From UBA11475 sp902486425 (GTDB taxonomy: Bacteria > Bacillota > Clostridia > Christensenellales > Borkfalkiaceae), in assembly GCA_902486425.1 (NCBI GenBank), contig CABTOK010000009.1, forward strand, positions 124,001-188,000: a stretch of DNA of 64,000 nucleotides. The letters run 5' to 3'. Position numbers and translations under genes: made by a program. A model generated the notes under the pieces. That model did no database searches and was not told the origin of the DNA. It saw only the letters and a program-made list of their open reading frames with translations. Positions 45,483 through 53,900 of the stretch are shown here, piece after piece (within the stretch, counting starts at the first letter, position 1; every line of letters begins with the position of its first letter).

Positions 45483-46358
45483 ATGAGAACCGCAAACTGG
45501 AAAGATTTTTCCGTCATAACGACGGGAGACGGTTATAAACTCGAACGTTGGGGAAATATAATTCTTTTACGCCCCGATCCGCAGGTTATATGGAAGTCTT
45601 CCGTCGTTATGGACGGCTATAAAAACCTGAACGCGAAATACATCCGTTCCGAAACGGGCGGCGGAAAGTGGAAAATACTCAAAAATTTTCCCGAAGAATG
45701 GAACGTTTCGTATAAAGATCTGACGTTCAAAATAAAACCTATGGGCTTCAAGCACACGGGGCTTTTTCCCGAGCAGGCGGTCAACTGGGATATAATGACC
45801 GACCTTATTAAAAATGCAGGGAGACCGATAAGCGTGCTTAACCTTTTCGCTTACACGGGCGGCGCGACCGTTGCGTGTCTGAAAGCGGGGGCTTCGGTAT
45901 GCCACGTGGACGCAGCTAAAGGAATGGTCGAAAGAGCGGGTGAAAACGTAAGACTTTCCGGTTTAAAAGACGCTCCCGTCAGATATATTATAGACGACTG
46001 TAAAAAATTCGTCGAAAGAGAAATAAGAAGAGGAAGAAGATACGACGCGATAATAATGGATCCTCCCTCTTACGGCAGGGGACCTAACGGCGAAATGTGG
46101 AAGCTCGAAACCGAACTTTTCCCGCTCGTCGAGCTTTGCGGCAAAGTTTTGTCGGATAAACCGCTGTTCTTTTTAATAAACAGTTACACGACGGGACTTC
46201 AGCCGCAGGTTATCAAAAACGTGCTTACTCTCAATCTTAAAGATCTCGGCGGATATTTCGACGCTTACGAAGTCGGACTCCCGACCGAAGACGGCATAGT
46301 TCTGCCGTGCGGCTGCTCGGGAATCTGGTCCGAAAGACCTGTGGACAAAGGGTTATAA
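45483..46358 (+). CDS. Class I SAM-dependent methyltransferase (COG1092-like)
   Basis: A 291-residue methyltransferase that resembles the catalytic part of RlmI/RlmK enzymes but lacks the N-terminal PUA domain. The SAM-binding loop is VLNLFAYTGGATVACLKAGA (about 117-136), and MDPPSYGRGPNGE (about 189-201) carries the active-site DPPSY. An RNA substrate is likely by family but not shown. It starts 3 bases after the ileS stop, so it is cotranscribed and under the same T-box, which hints at a link to translation. Its own ribosome binding site is within the end of ileS and weak. Confidence 0.82.
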   Translation: MRTANWKDFSVITTGDGYKLERWGNIILLRPDPQVIWKSSVVMDGYKNLNAKYIRSETGGGKWKILKNFPEEWNVSYKDLTFKIKPMGFKHTGLFPEQAVNWDIMTDLIKNAGRPISVLNLFAYTGGATVACLKAGASVCHVDAAKGMVERAGENVRLSGLKDAPVRYIIDDCKKFVEREIRRGRRYDAIIMDPPSYGRGPNGEMWKLETELFPLVELCGKVLSDKPLFFLINSYTTGLQPQVIKNVLTLNLKDLGGYFDAYEVGLPTEDGIVLPCGCSGIWSERPVDKGL

Positions 46359-46378
46359 AAAGCCCGGCTTATTTACGC

Positions 46379-46407
46379 TTGATTTTTCAGTCGTAATATT
46401 GTAAAAT
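46379..46407 (+). promoter_or_regulatory. Promoter of the 46436 pseudouridine synthase gene
   Basis: TTGATT (46379-46384) and TAAAAT (46402-46407) have a 17-base spacer, 28 bases before the ATG. Confidence 0.6.
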
Positions 46408-46435
46408 AATAAAATCAAACTTAAACGGATTTTAT

Positions 46436-47146
46436 ATGGAAGACTTGATAATTTTATACGAAGACAATCACATAATCGTCGTTCTTAAACCGCAGAACGT
46501 GCCTACGTGCGAGGACGAAAGCAAAGATAAAGACCTCCTTAATATGGTCAAAGAATACATAAAGGTTACCTATCATAAACCGGGCAACGTCTACGTCGGG
46601 CTTATCCACAGACTCGACAGACCTACCGGCGGGGTAATGGTATTCGCTAAATCGTCAAAAGCCGCCGGCAGACTTTCCGAACAGATGAAGACCGGCGACT
46701 TTGAAAAGAAGTATCTTACCGTTCTCGTTCAGACTCCAAAGGAAAAGAAGGCCGTTTTAACCAACTACCTTAAAAAGAACGCGGTAAACAACATGGTATA
46801 CCTTTCTTCGCAGGCGGTCGAAGGCGCGAAGATGGCTCAGCTCGACTATACCGTAGTGGACGAAAAGGAAGGCTTATGTCTTGCGGAAGTACGTCTTCAT
46901 ACCGGTCGCAGCCATCAGATAAGAGTTCAGATGAGCGCGATAGGCTGTCCGGTTTACGGGGATATGCGTTACGGCGGCGAAAAGGCTAAAAAAGGCAAGC
47001 TCGCGTTGTGGGCGTATTACCTTGCGTTCACTCACCCGGTCACCGGGGAGAGAATGGTCTTCAAGGTCCAGCCGCCCGAAGATGTCGTTCCATGGACGCT
47101 TTTCGATACAGGAAGCTTTATGGAAACGGTAAAACCCGAAGTTTAA
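46436..47146 (+). CDS. RluA-family pseudouridine synthase without S4 domain
   Basis: A 236-residue pseudouridine synthase that isomerises uridine in rRNA or tRNA. The catalytic Asp61 is in the motif IHRLDRPTGG, and LHTGRSHQIRVQMS (about 151-164) is the second family motif. It lacks the N-terminal S4 domain found in its paralogue at 49468, so it resembles the short RluC/D or TruC-like types. The target base is unknown. It has its own promoter. A 13-base repeat flanks it on both sides (46366 and 47167). Confidence 0.88.
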   Translation: MEDLIILYEDNHIIVVLKPQNVPTCEDESKDKDLLNMVKEYIKVTYHKPGNVYVGLIHRLDRPTGGVMVFAKSSKAAGRLSEQMKTGDFEKKYLTVLVQTPKEKKAVLTNYLKKNAVNNMVYLSSQAVEGAKMAQLDYTVVDEKEGLCLAEVRLHTGRSHQIRVQMSAIGCPVYGDMRYGGEKAKKGKLALWAYYLAFTHPVTGERMVFKVQPPEDVVPWTLFDTGSFMETVKPEV

Positions 47147-47170
47147 GCGTATTTACGGCATAAAGCGGCT

Positions 47171-47198
47171 TATTTACGCAAAAAACGCTGCGTAAATA
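47171..47198. other. Hairpin after the 46436 gene
   Basis: TATTTACGCA pairs perfectly with TGCGTAAATA around 8 bases. No T-run follows on the plus strand, so its role as a terminator is doubtful. Confidence 0.4.
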
Positions 47199-47271
47199 AA
47201 AATCGAAAATTTAAAACGCGATAAATTCAGGTATTTTTTATTTATTATTTAAAATAATTTAAAGGGTTGTA

Positions 47272-47300
47272 TTGACAAACGACCCTTTTTAATGTAAAAT
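47272..47300 (+). promoter_or_regulatory. Strong promoter of the surface-protein gene
   Basis: A perfect TTGACA (47272-47277) and TAAAAT (47295-47300) with a 17-base spacer. The leader contains a GCGCAT-T-ATGCGC inverted repeat (47324-47336) directly before AAGGAG. Confidence 0.75.
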
Positions 47301-47349
47301 ATATAAGAATATTGTGTAACATTGCGCATTATGCGCTAAGGAGTTATAA

Positions 47350-49392
47350 ATGAAGGCTAAAAAGTTCACGCTGAAATTCTTAAGCGTAATAGCGATTATC
47401 GCTTTGGCTATGAGCGCCTTACTCGGCTCTCTCGGAATGGCGAATAACGTTTCCGCGGCAGAAAAGAGTTATTTCAAAGCCGGCGACGCGACAAGCAAGA
47501 CAGATCTCGTCACGCCTATCGTCAAACACGGCGAAGACGACGTTCTTAAGATCGTAACCAAAAACAAAAACGATACCGCATATTATCAGGCAAAAGTTGC
47601 GGCGAACGACCTCGGTTTATCTTTCTATATGGCGGGAGAAGTAGATAACGTTGTTATTACCTTAACGACAGCTCCTTACTACGTAAACTATGAAAAAGAA
47701 ACCGTTTCTACCGCTTTTACTCTTAAAAAGGAGGGCGGCAACCTTGCCGTTGTAGCAGGTTCCGAGGAAACGGCTTCGTCAAAAATTACCGGATCCGCTT
47801 ATAACAAGGATACGGCGATAAACCTTTTATTCAAGGTTGAAAATAACAAACTCGGCGTTTCGTTCGACGGAACGAACTACGCTTATACCGCTTCCGAAGA
47901 AGCCGGCGCTTATGTCGAAAATTTCGATAAAACGATGGCGGATCTTTCGTTCGGTATCAACTATACCGACAGCTTCGATTCCGCGACAACTTCCGACGCC
48001 ACGACGGGACTCGAACTCGTTTACATCGACAACGCCGCTTCCGAAACGAGCCACAACCACAGACAGACTTTCGTTTTAGAAGGCGAAGCGACTTCTCCCA
48101 AGGCTGCCTTGGCGGTAATCGACCTTGACGACACTTTCGTAAAACAGGGGGACGATGGTTCGCTTAAGTTTATCGACGGCGTTACCTATACCTTAACTTA
48201 CGATATTTATCCCGCGCTTCCTTCCGCAACTACGGTAAGAAAGAGCGAAACGATATTAAAATCCGACACCGCAAACTTCAACAATCAGGAATCAACGTCC
48301 ACGAGAAAGGCTATGTTCTATGGTAACGATTCCCTTAAGATTGTAAATAAAGACAACGAAGAAACCGTTTACGCGGTTTATAACGTAGACCTTCAGACGG
48401 CGAGAGATTACGAACAGAATGAAGCGAAAGCTCCCGTATATCTCGCGGCGTATAAAGCGGCGGAAAAGACCGAAGAAAACGAAACCGTTGCGTACAAGCT
48501 CTTCAAAACCGCACTCAAAAACGCCATAAAAGACGTTAAAGTAGGTTCCGACAAAACGATCGAAATACCCTCGCTCGAAAATCTTGTTTCAAGCGACGTG
48601 ACGGCTTACGACAAGATGGACTATACCGTTCATTATATAAAAAAAGATTCCTCGACGAGCTTTTCGACGAACTCTTCGCTTAAAGTTCCCGTTACCGAAG
48701 CTGGCGAATATTACTTCTATGTAACGTTCGAAGACGAATTCGATAACGCTATGAACGAAGATATGTTCCATAAGAAAGATTCGGAAGGAAAAGTAACTGA
48801 CGAATACGATCTTACGGCGGACTATATGTTCAGCTTTACGATCGGCGGTGAGGCTGAAATTTCGGTAAAAGGCAAAAACAATACCGAAACAGCTGCTGAA
48901 GACTGGTCCAAAGGCGTTACGAGAACCGCAAAAGAATTCGAAATCGAAAAGAGTTCGGGAGATTCCGAAACGTACGAATTATTCTATAAATCCGGCGACG
49001 AATGGGTAAAGATCGAAAAGTACGAATCCGGAAAAGTTAAAAATTATTACACCGACCTGTATAAAAATGCTGCCGTTAAGTACACCGACGACGACATCGC
49101 TTCGATAAACTACAACGGCGAACGTAAATTCACTCCCAACAAAACGGGTATGTACAAAATCGTATGCACCGTTTCGGAAAAGAATTCCAGTCAGGTAGCT
49201 TCGGGCGAAACGTTTATAAACGTTAAAGACGTAACCGTCGTTGTTCCCGCAACTCCGACGTGGGTTGAAGAAAACCTTGCTTCGTTTATATTCCTTGTGA
49301 TCGGCGGGCTTGCTCTTATAGGACTTATCGTCGTAGCTTGCATCAAACCTAAGGATGAAGAGCTTCCGAAAAACAAAAAGAACGCTCGTTAA
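47350..49392 (+). CDS. Large cell-surface protein with signal peptide and C-terminal membrane anchor
   Basis: A 680-residue exported protein of unknown function. The signal peptide has a basic start, a hydrophobic core and a likely cleavage after NVSAA (residue 37). The long external part is rich in Thr, Ser, Glu and Lys and probably consists of several beta-rich modules; a first one (about 40-230) looks like a jelly-roll carbohydrate-binding domain, which I infer only from texture. A membrane helix (about 646-665) and a basic tail follow. The tail contains ELPKNKK, but no LPxTG precedes the helix, so sortase anchoring is not indicated. A perfect promoter and AAGGAG suggest abundant expression. 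Confidence 0.75.
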   Translation: MKAKKFTLKFLSVIAIIALAMSALLGSLGMANNVSAAEKSYFKAGDATSKTDLVTPIVKHGEDDVLKIVTKNKNDTAYYQAKVAANDLGLSFYMAGEVDNVVITLTTAPYYVNYEKETVSTAFTLKKEGGNLAVVAGSEETASSKITGSAYNKDTAINLLFKVENNKLGVSFDGTNYAYTASEEAGAYVENFDKTMADLSFGINYTDSFDSATTSDATTGLELVYIDNAASETSHNHRQTFVLEGEATSPKAALAVIDLDDTFVKQGDDGSLKFIDGVTYTLTYDIYPALPSATTVRKSETILKSDTANFNNQESTSTRKAMFYGNDSLKIVNKDNEETVYAVYNVDLQTARDYEQNEAKAPVYLAAYKAAEKTEENETVAYKLFKTALKNAIKDVKVGSDKTIEIPSLENLVSSDVTAYDKMDYTVHYIKKDSSTSFSTNSSLKVPVTEAGEYYFYVTFEDEFDNAMNEDMFHKKDSEGKVTDEYDLTADYMFSFTIGGEAEISVKGKNNTETAAEDWSKGVTRTAKEFEIEKSSGDSETYELFYKSGDEWVKIEKYESGKVKNYYTDLYKNAAVKYTDDDIASINYNGERKFTPNKTGMYKIVCTVSEKNSSQVASGETFINVKDVTVVVPATPTWVEENLASFIFLVIGGLALIGLIVVACIKPKDEELPKNKKNAR

Positions 49393-49411
49393 AATCAATC
49401 AATAAGGCAAT

Positions 49412-49449
49412 AAGGCTTTAAGCGTTCTGCTTAAAGCCTTTGTTTTTAG
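49412..49449 (+). terminator. Terminator of the surface-protein gene
   Basis: AAGGCTTTAAGC (49412-49423) pairs perfectly with GCTTAAAGCCTT (49429-49440) around 5 bases, followed by TGTTTTTAG. Confidence 0.9.
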
Positions 49450-49467
49450 TCGTATTAAAGGCAGAAA

Positions 49468-50301
49468 ATGACGGAAATAAAAGTAAATAAAGAAACTAAA
49501 TTATCGAGAGCCGTTCTTGAAAATTCCTTTATAAAGTACGGGGAGCTTATGACTCTTCTCAAAAAAAAGGACGTAAAAGTCAACGGCAAAAGAGTGAACA
49601 AAGATATTTCCGTAAGTGCGGGAGATACGATCACTCTGTTTGACTTGCCCGAAAAACAGCTCGATTTATCCGAATATTTTTCGCCCGTGTACGAAGACGA
49701 AAATATCGTCATTGTCGATAAAAACAAGGGCGTTAATTCCGATAAACTTTACAAAGTTTTAAAGGGCGAAAAGGGAGAACTTTATTATATTCACAGGCTG
49801 GACGTAAACACCGACGGACTTATAGTTTTTGCAAAAAACGAAGAGGCGGGAAAAGAGCTTTCGGACGGATTTAAGAATCATTCGTTCGAAAAGTATTATT
49901 ATGCGCTTTGTTACGGAGCTTTTGCTAAAAAATCGGGAATACTCGAAGACTATCTTATAAAGGATGCCGAAGGCTCGGAAGTAAAAATATACAAAGAAAA
50001 ACGTCCAGGCGCGGTTAAAATAGTAACGGGGTACGAGGAAGCGGAAAGGGGAGAAAAAACTTCTCTTCTTAGAATCAGACTTTACACCGGCAAAACCCAT
50101 CAGATAAGGGCGCATCTGGCGTTTTACGGACATTTCATCGTCGGAGACTACAAGTACGGCGACGGAGAAATAAACCGTTCGCTTAACGTAAAAAAACAGC
50201 AACTTACTTCTTGTTCCATAACGTTTTTCTTTAATGGCGGAACGCTTTCTTATCTCGATAAAAAAACGTTTTCTTTAAGTCGCAGACCAGAAGTCATTTG
50301 A
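49468..50301 (+). CDS. RluA-family pseudouridine synthase with S4 domain
   Basis: A 277-residue pseudouridine synthase. The first 60 residues form an S4-type RNA-binding domain (LMTLLKKKDVKVNGKRV). The catalytic Asp112 is in IHRLDVNTDGL and the second motif LYTGKTHQIRAHLAF is near 207-221. It resembles RluD/RluB-like clostridial paralogues; the rRNA target is unknown. No promoter is seen in the short gap after the upstream terminator, and no strong ribosome binding site precedes the ATG (AAAGGCAG is the best). Confidence 0.87.
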   Translation: MTEIKVNKETKLSRAVLENSFIKYGELMTLLKKKDVKVNGKRVNKDISVSAGDTITLFDLPEKQLDLSEYFSPVYEDENIVIVDKNKGVNSDKLYKVLKGEKGELYYIHRLDVNTDGLIVFAKNEEAGKELSDGFKNHSFEKYYYALCYGAFAKKSGILEDYLIKDAEGSEVKIYKEKRPGAVKIVTGYEEAERGEKTSLLRIRLYTGKTHQIRAHLAFYGHFIVGDYKYGDGEINRSLNVKKQQLTSCSITFFFNGGTLSYLDKKTFSLSRRPEVI

Positions 50302-50378
50302 TTTTAATAAAAAACAGGCTCGATTCCGGCCGTATTTTTATTAAGTTTTCATTATGTTCAATAATATACGGAGAATAT

Positions 50379-52076
50379 ATGCCGCAGGATGCATTTACAT
50401 TAAAATTTATTGCGGACGAGCTTTCAAAAGAACTCGTCGGAGCAAAAATCAACAGAATAAACCAGCCGAATCCGGACGAGGTCGTGCTTTTTACTTACGA
50501 TAAAGGCTCTAATAAAAAGCTGCTTGTTTCGACCAATGCGGTTTCGGCCCGTATATCTTTTATCGAAAAGGAAAAGCCTAACCCGCTGACCGCTTACGGT
50601 TTTTGCATGCTGCTCAGAAAATATCTTATCGGCGGCGAAATAACCAGGGTAGAAGCGATTAAAAACGAGCGCATAATCAAAATCACGCTGTCGGCGCTGA
50701 ACGACTTTTTCGAGAGTAAGCAGCGCGAACTTTACGCCGAAATAATGGGCAAGTACAGTAACATAGTGCTGTCCGAAAACGATAAAATAATCGGCTCCTT
50801 AAAGTCTTTTAATTTAAGTCTCGACTCTCTTCGTCCGCTCGTTTCGGGAATGAAGTACGCTCTCCCGCCTAGACAGGACAAGTTTTTGCCGGACGATCCG
50901 AATCTCATAACGGCTTTAGACGAAAAGTCGGAAGAAGACGGTTTTTCGCTCTGTTCGTTTTTGTTCGAAAACGTAACAGGGCTTGCCAAAAACACCGCAA
51001 AAGAGATTGAAACAAGGTATTTTAATAAAGAAAGTATATTGGATTCAGGAAAGGTTTACGGGTTTTTGAACGAATTTTTGACAGATCCCGGTATAAAGCC
51101 TTGCGTGAAACTTAATCAAAACGGCATGCCGAAGGACTTTTTTATAACCGATTATATTTCCGAGAGCGGAGAAACGGAGTTTTACGATAACATAGTAACC
51201 GCGCAGGAAGAGTGCTTTTGCAAAAAAGACGAGGCGAGAATTTTCGGAGACTACAAACGCAAACTCGCAGCGGTCGTGAAAAAGACGGACGACAAGCTTA
51301 AAAAACGCAAAAAAATCATAGACGAAAAGGAGAAGAACTGTTCGGACGCCGAAGAAATAAGAATAAAAGGCGAACTTATTTTAGCGAATCTTTACAAGAT
51401 AAAACGCGGCGACGATACTCTTATCGCCGAAAATTATTACGACGGAACTACGGTAAAAATACCGCTCGACAAAACGCTTACTCCGTCCGAAAACGCCGAA
51501 AGATATTATAAAAAATATAATAAGGAAAAACGAACGACGGCGGCTCTCGTGCCGCAGCGCGAAGAACTTTTTAAGGAAATCGATTACGTTAACAGTTTGT
51601 ATTCTTTCATAAACGCCGCCGAGACTTACGAGGATCTTTTATCTGTCGAAAACGAACTTAAAGCGGTAGGCTTTATAAGGTCGGAAGCCAAAAAGCAAAA
51701 AAATAAACTGCCCGAAAAGTACGATACGTTTATTGTTGACGGCGTAACCGTAAAGATCGGCAAAAACAACGTGAGCAACGACGAACTGACTTCTTCCGCC
51801 GACAGAAATTTTTATTGGATGCACGTAAAGGGTTACCATTCGGCGCACGTCATAATATGCGACAAAAACCCGTCCGAAAACGTGATAAAGACCGCGGCGG
51901 AGATCTGCGCGTACCGTTCCGAAGCCAAAAACGGCGGAAAGACCGAAGTCGATTATACCTTAAAAAAGTATGTAAAAAAGCCGCAGGGTGCGAATCCGGG
52001 CTTTGTAAATTACACCGATTACGAAACGATTTCGGTTATGCCGGAAGCTCATGCAAACCTTATGAAAACAAAATAG
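50379..52076 (+). CDS. rqcH: Ribosome quality-control factor RqcH (Rqc2/NEMF homologue)
   Basis: RqcH binds stalled 50S subunits that still hold peptidyl-tRNA and directs addition of C-terminal alanine tails that mark the chain for degradation by proteases such as ClpXP. The 565 residues show the NFACT-N domain from the start (DAFTLKFIADELSKELVGAKINRI), a central coiled coil (about 280-420) and the NFACT-R domain near the C-terminus (RNFYWMHVKGYHSAHVII, about 477-494). It was formerly called a fibronectin-binding protein. I chose ATG 50379 because GGAG precedes it and homologues begin there; an upstream in-frame start at 50298 adds 27 residues without support. tig, clpP and clpX lie just downstream. 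Confidence 0.92.
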   Translation: MPQDAFTLKFIADELSKELVGAKINRINQPNPDEVVLFTYDKGSNKKLLVSTNAVSARISFIEKEKPNPLTAYGFCMLLRKYLIGGEITRVEAIKNERIIKITLSALNDFFESKQRELYAEIMGKYSNIVLSENDKIIGSLKSFNLSLDSLRPLVSGMKYALPPRQDKFLPDDPNLITALDEKSEEDGFSLCSFLFENVTGLAKNTAKEIETRYFNKESILDSGKVYGFLNEFLTDPGIKPCVKLNQNGMPKDFFITDYISESGETEFYDNIVTAQEECFCKKDEARIFGDYKRKLAAVVKKTDDKLKKRKKIIDEKEKNCSDAEEIRIKGELILANLYKIKRGDDTLIAENYYDGTTVKIPLDKTLTPSENAERYYKKYNKEKRTTAALVPQREELFKEIDYVNSLYSFINAAETYEDLLSVENELKAVGFIRSEAKKQKNKLPEKYDTFIVDGVTVKIGKNNVSNDELTSSADRNFYWMHVKGYHSAHVIICDKNPSENVIKTAAEICAYRSEAKNGGKTEVDYTLKKYVKKPQGANPGFVNYTDYETISVMPEAHANLMKTK

Positions 52077-52078
52077 AG

Positions 52079-52121
52079 CGACAAAATAAAAACACAGGCA
52101 AAACCTATGCGTATTTTGTCG
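52079..52121 (+). other. Long hairpin right after the rqcH stop codon
   Basis: CGACAAAATA (52079-52088) pairs perfectly with TATTTTGTCG (52112-52121); an inner AGG/CCT can also pair. No T-run follows, so it may protect the 3' end or end transcription with Rho rather than act as a standard terminator. Confidence 0.4.
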
Positions 52122-52189
52122 TAAAAAATCGAAAACGTTATTTAAAAATTACAATTTTAGCGGATAATTATAAAATATTGATATAAAAA

Positions 52190-52218
52190 TTGCATTTTTT
52201 AAATAAATATGGTACAAT
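52190..52218 (+). promoter_or_regulatory. Promoter of tig
   Basis: TTGCAT (52190-52195) and TACAAT (52213-52218) have a 17-base spacer. This also shows that the tig start cannot be the ATG at 52219. Confidence 0.6.
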
Positions 52219-52223
52219 ATGCT

Positions 52224-52285
52224 TTGCGTAAGGCTGTCGGCGGATAATATACGCTATCCGCTAAAAACATACAGGTCTTACCGCA
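52224..52285 (+). other. Structured leader of tig mRNA
   Basis: An inner stem GCGGATA (52240-52246)/TATCCGC (52255-52261) is enclosed by an outer pairing TGCGTAAG with CTTAC-CGCA that has one bulge. It occupies the first half of the 110-base leader and may regulate tig or stabilise its mRNA. I match it to no known riboswitch class. Confidence 0.4.
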
Positions 52286-52332
52286 TAAAAAATCAAAACA
52301 AAAGAATAACAAGATATATATCAGGAGCAATT

Positions 52333-53625
52333 ATGAAATACACTTTCGAAAAGGCTGAAAAAAGCACCGTTAAAGTAAAAATCACCCTTGACGCCAAAGA
52401 CTGGAATCAGGCGCAGGTAGACGCGTACAACAAGGATAAGAACAAGTATTCTCTTCCCGGATTCAGAAAGGGTAAAGTCCCCATGAAGGTCCTTGAAAAT
52501 ACTTACGGCAAAGGATTGTTCTTCGAAGAAGCGGTAAACATCGCTTTCCCGAAATATATGGACGAAGTTCTCGAAAAAGAACCTTCCATCGAAATGGTGG
52601 CGCAGCCTTCGGTTGATTTCGAAGACGTTTCGGAAAACGGAATAACCTTCGTAGCGATGGTTCCCGTTAAACCCGAAGTAAAACTCGGCGCATACAAAGG
52701 TATAAAGTTCGAAAAACCTGTGTATAATGTAACCGACAAAGATATCGAAGACGAACTTGCGAGAATTCAGGACAGAAATTCCCGTCTTGTTTCCGTAACG
52801 GACAGAGCTTCCAAAGAAGGCGACGAAGTAGTTATCGACTATTCGGGTTCGGTTGACGGCAAAAAGTTTGACGGCGGTACTGCCGAAAAGCAGACTCTCG
52901 TTTTAGGATCCAAGACCTTTATCCCCGGATTCGAAGAACAGGTCGAAGGCATGAACGTCGGCGAAGAAAAGGATATTACCGTTAAATTCCCCGACGATTA
53001 CGGCGTTGAAAGCTTAAAAGGAAAGGAAGCGGTATTCCACATCGTTCTTCACGAAATAAAGGTTAAAGAACTTCCGGAAATTACCGACGCTTTCATAAAA
53101 GAAGCGACCGGTTCCGAAACCGTAGAAGCTTATAAAGAAGAAACGAAGAAGAAGCTTACCGAATCCAACGAAAAGAGAGCGGAACGCGAACTCGAAAACA
53201 AGATGGTAGAATTCATCACCGACGCTTCCGAAGTCGAAATCCCCGAAGCTCTTGTCGAAAACCAGATCGACAATATGGTAAGAGAAACAGAATATCGTAT
53301 GTCTTATCAGGGACTTAAACTCGAAGATTTTCTGAAGTATACTCACCAGACAATGGCGGAATACAGAAAGGGCTATAAAGATCAGGCTAAAAAGACGGTT
53401 AAGCAGCAGCTTGTGATCGACGCCATAATCAAAGCGGAAAACATTGTCGCTACCGACGACGAAGTTAAAGAAAGAGTTACCGAAATGTACAAAAAACAGG
53501 GCAGAGAAGTACCCGAAACCGTTGAAAATTCGGAAACTTCGGCAAGACAGTTCGACTACTTCAGAGAAGACATAGTTATCAACAAACTCTTCGACATGCT
53601 CAAAAAAGAAAACACGATAGCGTAA
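52333..53625 (+). CDS. tig: Trigger factor
   Basis: Ribosome-bound chaperone and peptidyl-prolyl isomerase that receives nascent chains. The 430 residues contain the ribosome-binding domain with the signature GFRKGKVP (about 43-50), the FKBP-like isomerase domain (about 150-240, with GDEVVIDYSG and FIPGFEEQVEGM) and the helical C-terminal arms. ATG 52333 is chosen because AGGAG stands 5-6 bases before it and the protein then begins like its homologues. It comes before clpP-clpX, an order known from many bacteria. Confidence 0.96.
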   Translation: MKYTFEKAEKSTVKVKITLDAKDWNQAQVDAYNKDKNKYSLPGFRKGKVPMKVLENTYGKGLFFEEAVNIAFPKYMDEVLEKEPSIEMVAQPSVDFEDVSENGITFVAMVPVKPEVKLGAYKGIKFEKPVYNVTDKDIEDELARIQDRNSRLVSVTDRASKEGDEVVIDYSGSVDGKKFDGGTAEKQTLVLGSKTFIPGFEEQVEGMNVGEEKDITVKFPDDYGVESLKGKEAVFHIVLHEIKVKELPEITDAFIKEATGSETVEAYKEETKKKLTESNEKRAERELENKMVEFITDASEVEIPEALVENQIDNMVRETEYRMSYQGLKLEDFLKYTHQTMAEYRKGYKDQAKKTVKQQLVIDAIIKAENIVATDDEVKERVTEMYKKQGREVPETVENSETSARQFDYFREDIVINKLFDMLKKENTIA

Positions 53626-53653
53626 CGCATTAAAATTACAAAACGTAAAATAT

Positions 53654-53692
53654 TCTCCGCGGATACAAATGATTCTTTGCGGAGATTATTTT
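53654..53692 (+). terminator. Terminator of tig
   Basis: TCTCCGC (53654-53660) pairs with GCGGAGA (53679-53685) across 18 bases, followed by TTATTTTAT. The gap from here to 53900 holds a small GGAC-GGAA-GTCC hairpin (53874-53885) just before the clpP ribosome binding site and no clear CtsR box. Confidence 0.5.
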
Positions 53693-53900
53693 ATCTGAAA
53701 CCGTTTTATGTATTTATCCTTATAAAACGGCGAAAAAGTTCCGATACCCGAAGTTTTTTAAGATTTTATACATTTTTGCGATATTTTATAAAGGAAAAGG
53801 TTTATAACTATAAAAAGGCAAGACCAAAAATAAAAATCCGGAAATTTTAAGGCGGAGCTTCATAAAAATTACGGGACGGAAGTCCTATAAAGGAGCTTAA

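Noticed and set aside
49336..49392. ELPKNKK as a possible sortase motif at the end of the surface protein
   Set aside because: It lies after the membrane helix, not before it, and lacks the LPxTG form.
50298..50378. A 27-residue upstream extension of RqcH
   Set aside because: No ribosome binding site; homologues begin at the ATG preceded by GGAG at 50379.
52219..52332. An upstream start for trigger factor
   Set aside because: The ATG lies directly after the -10 box, so it is not transcribed as a usable start; AGGAG marks 52333.
53640..53900. A CtsR operator before clpP
   Set aside because: I looked for the GGTCAAA heptad repeats and found only loose partial matches.
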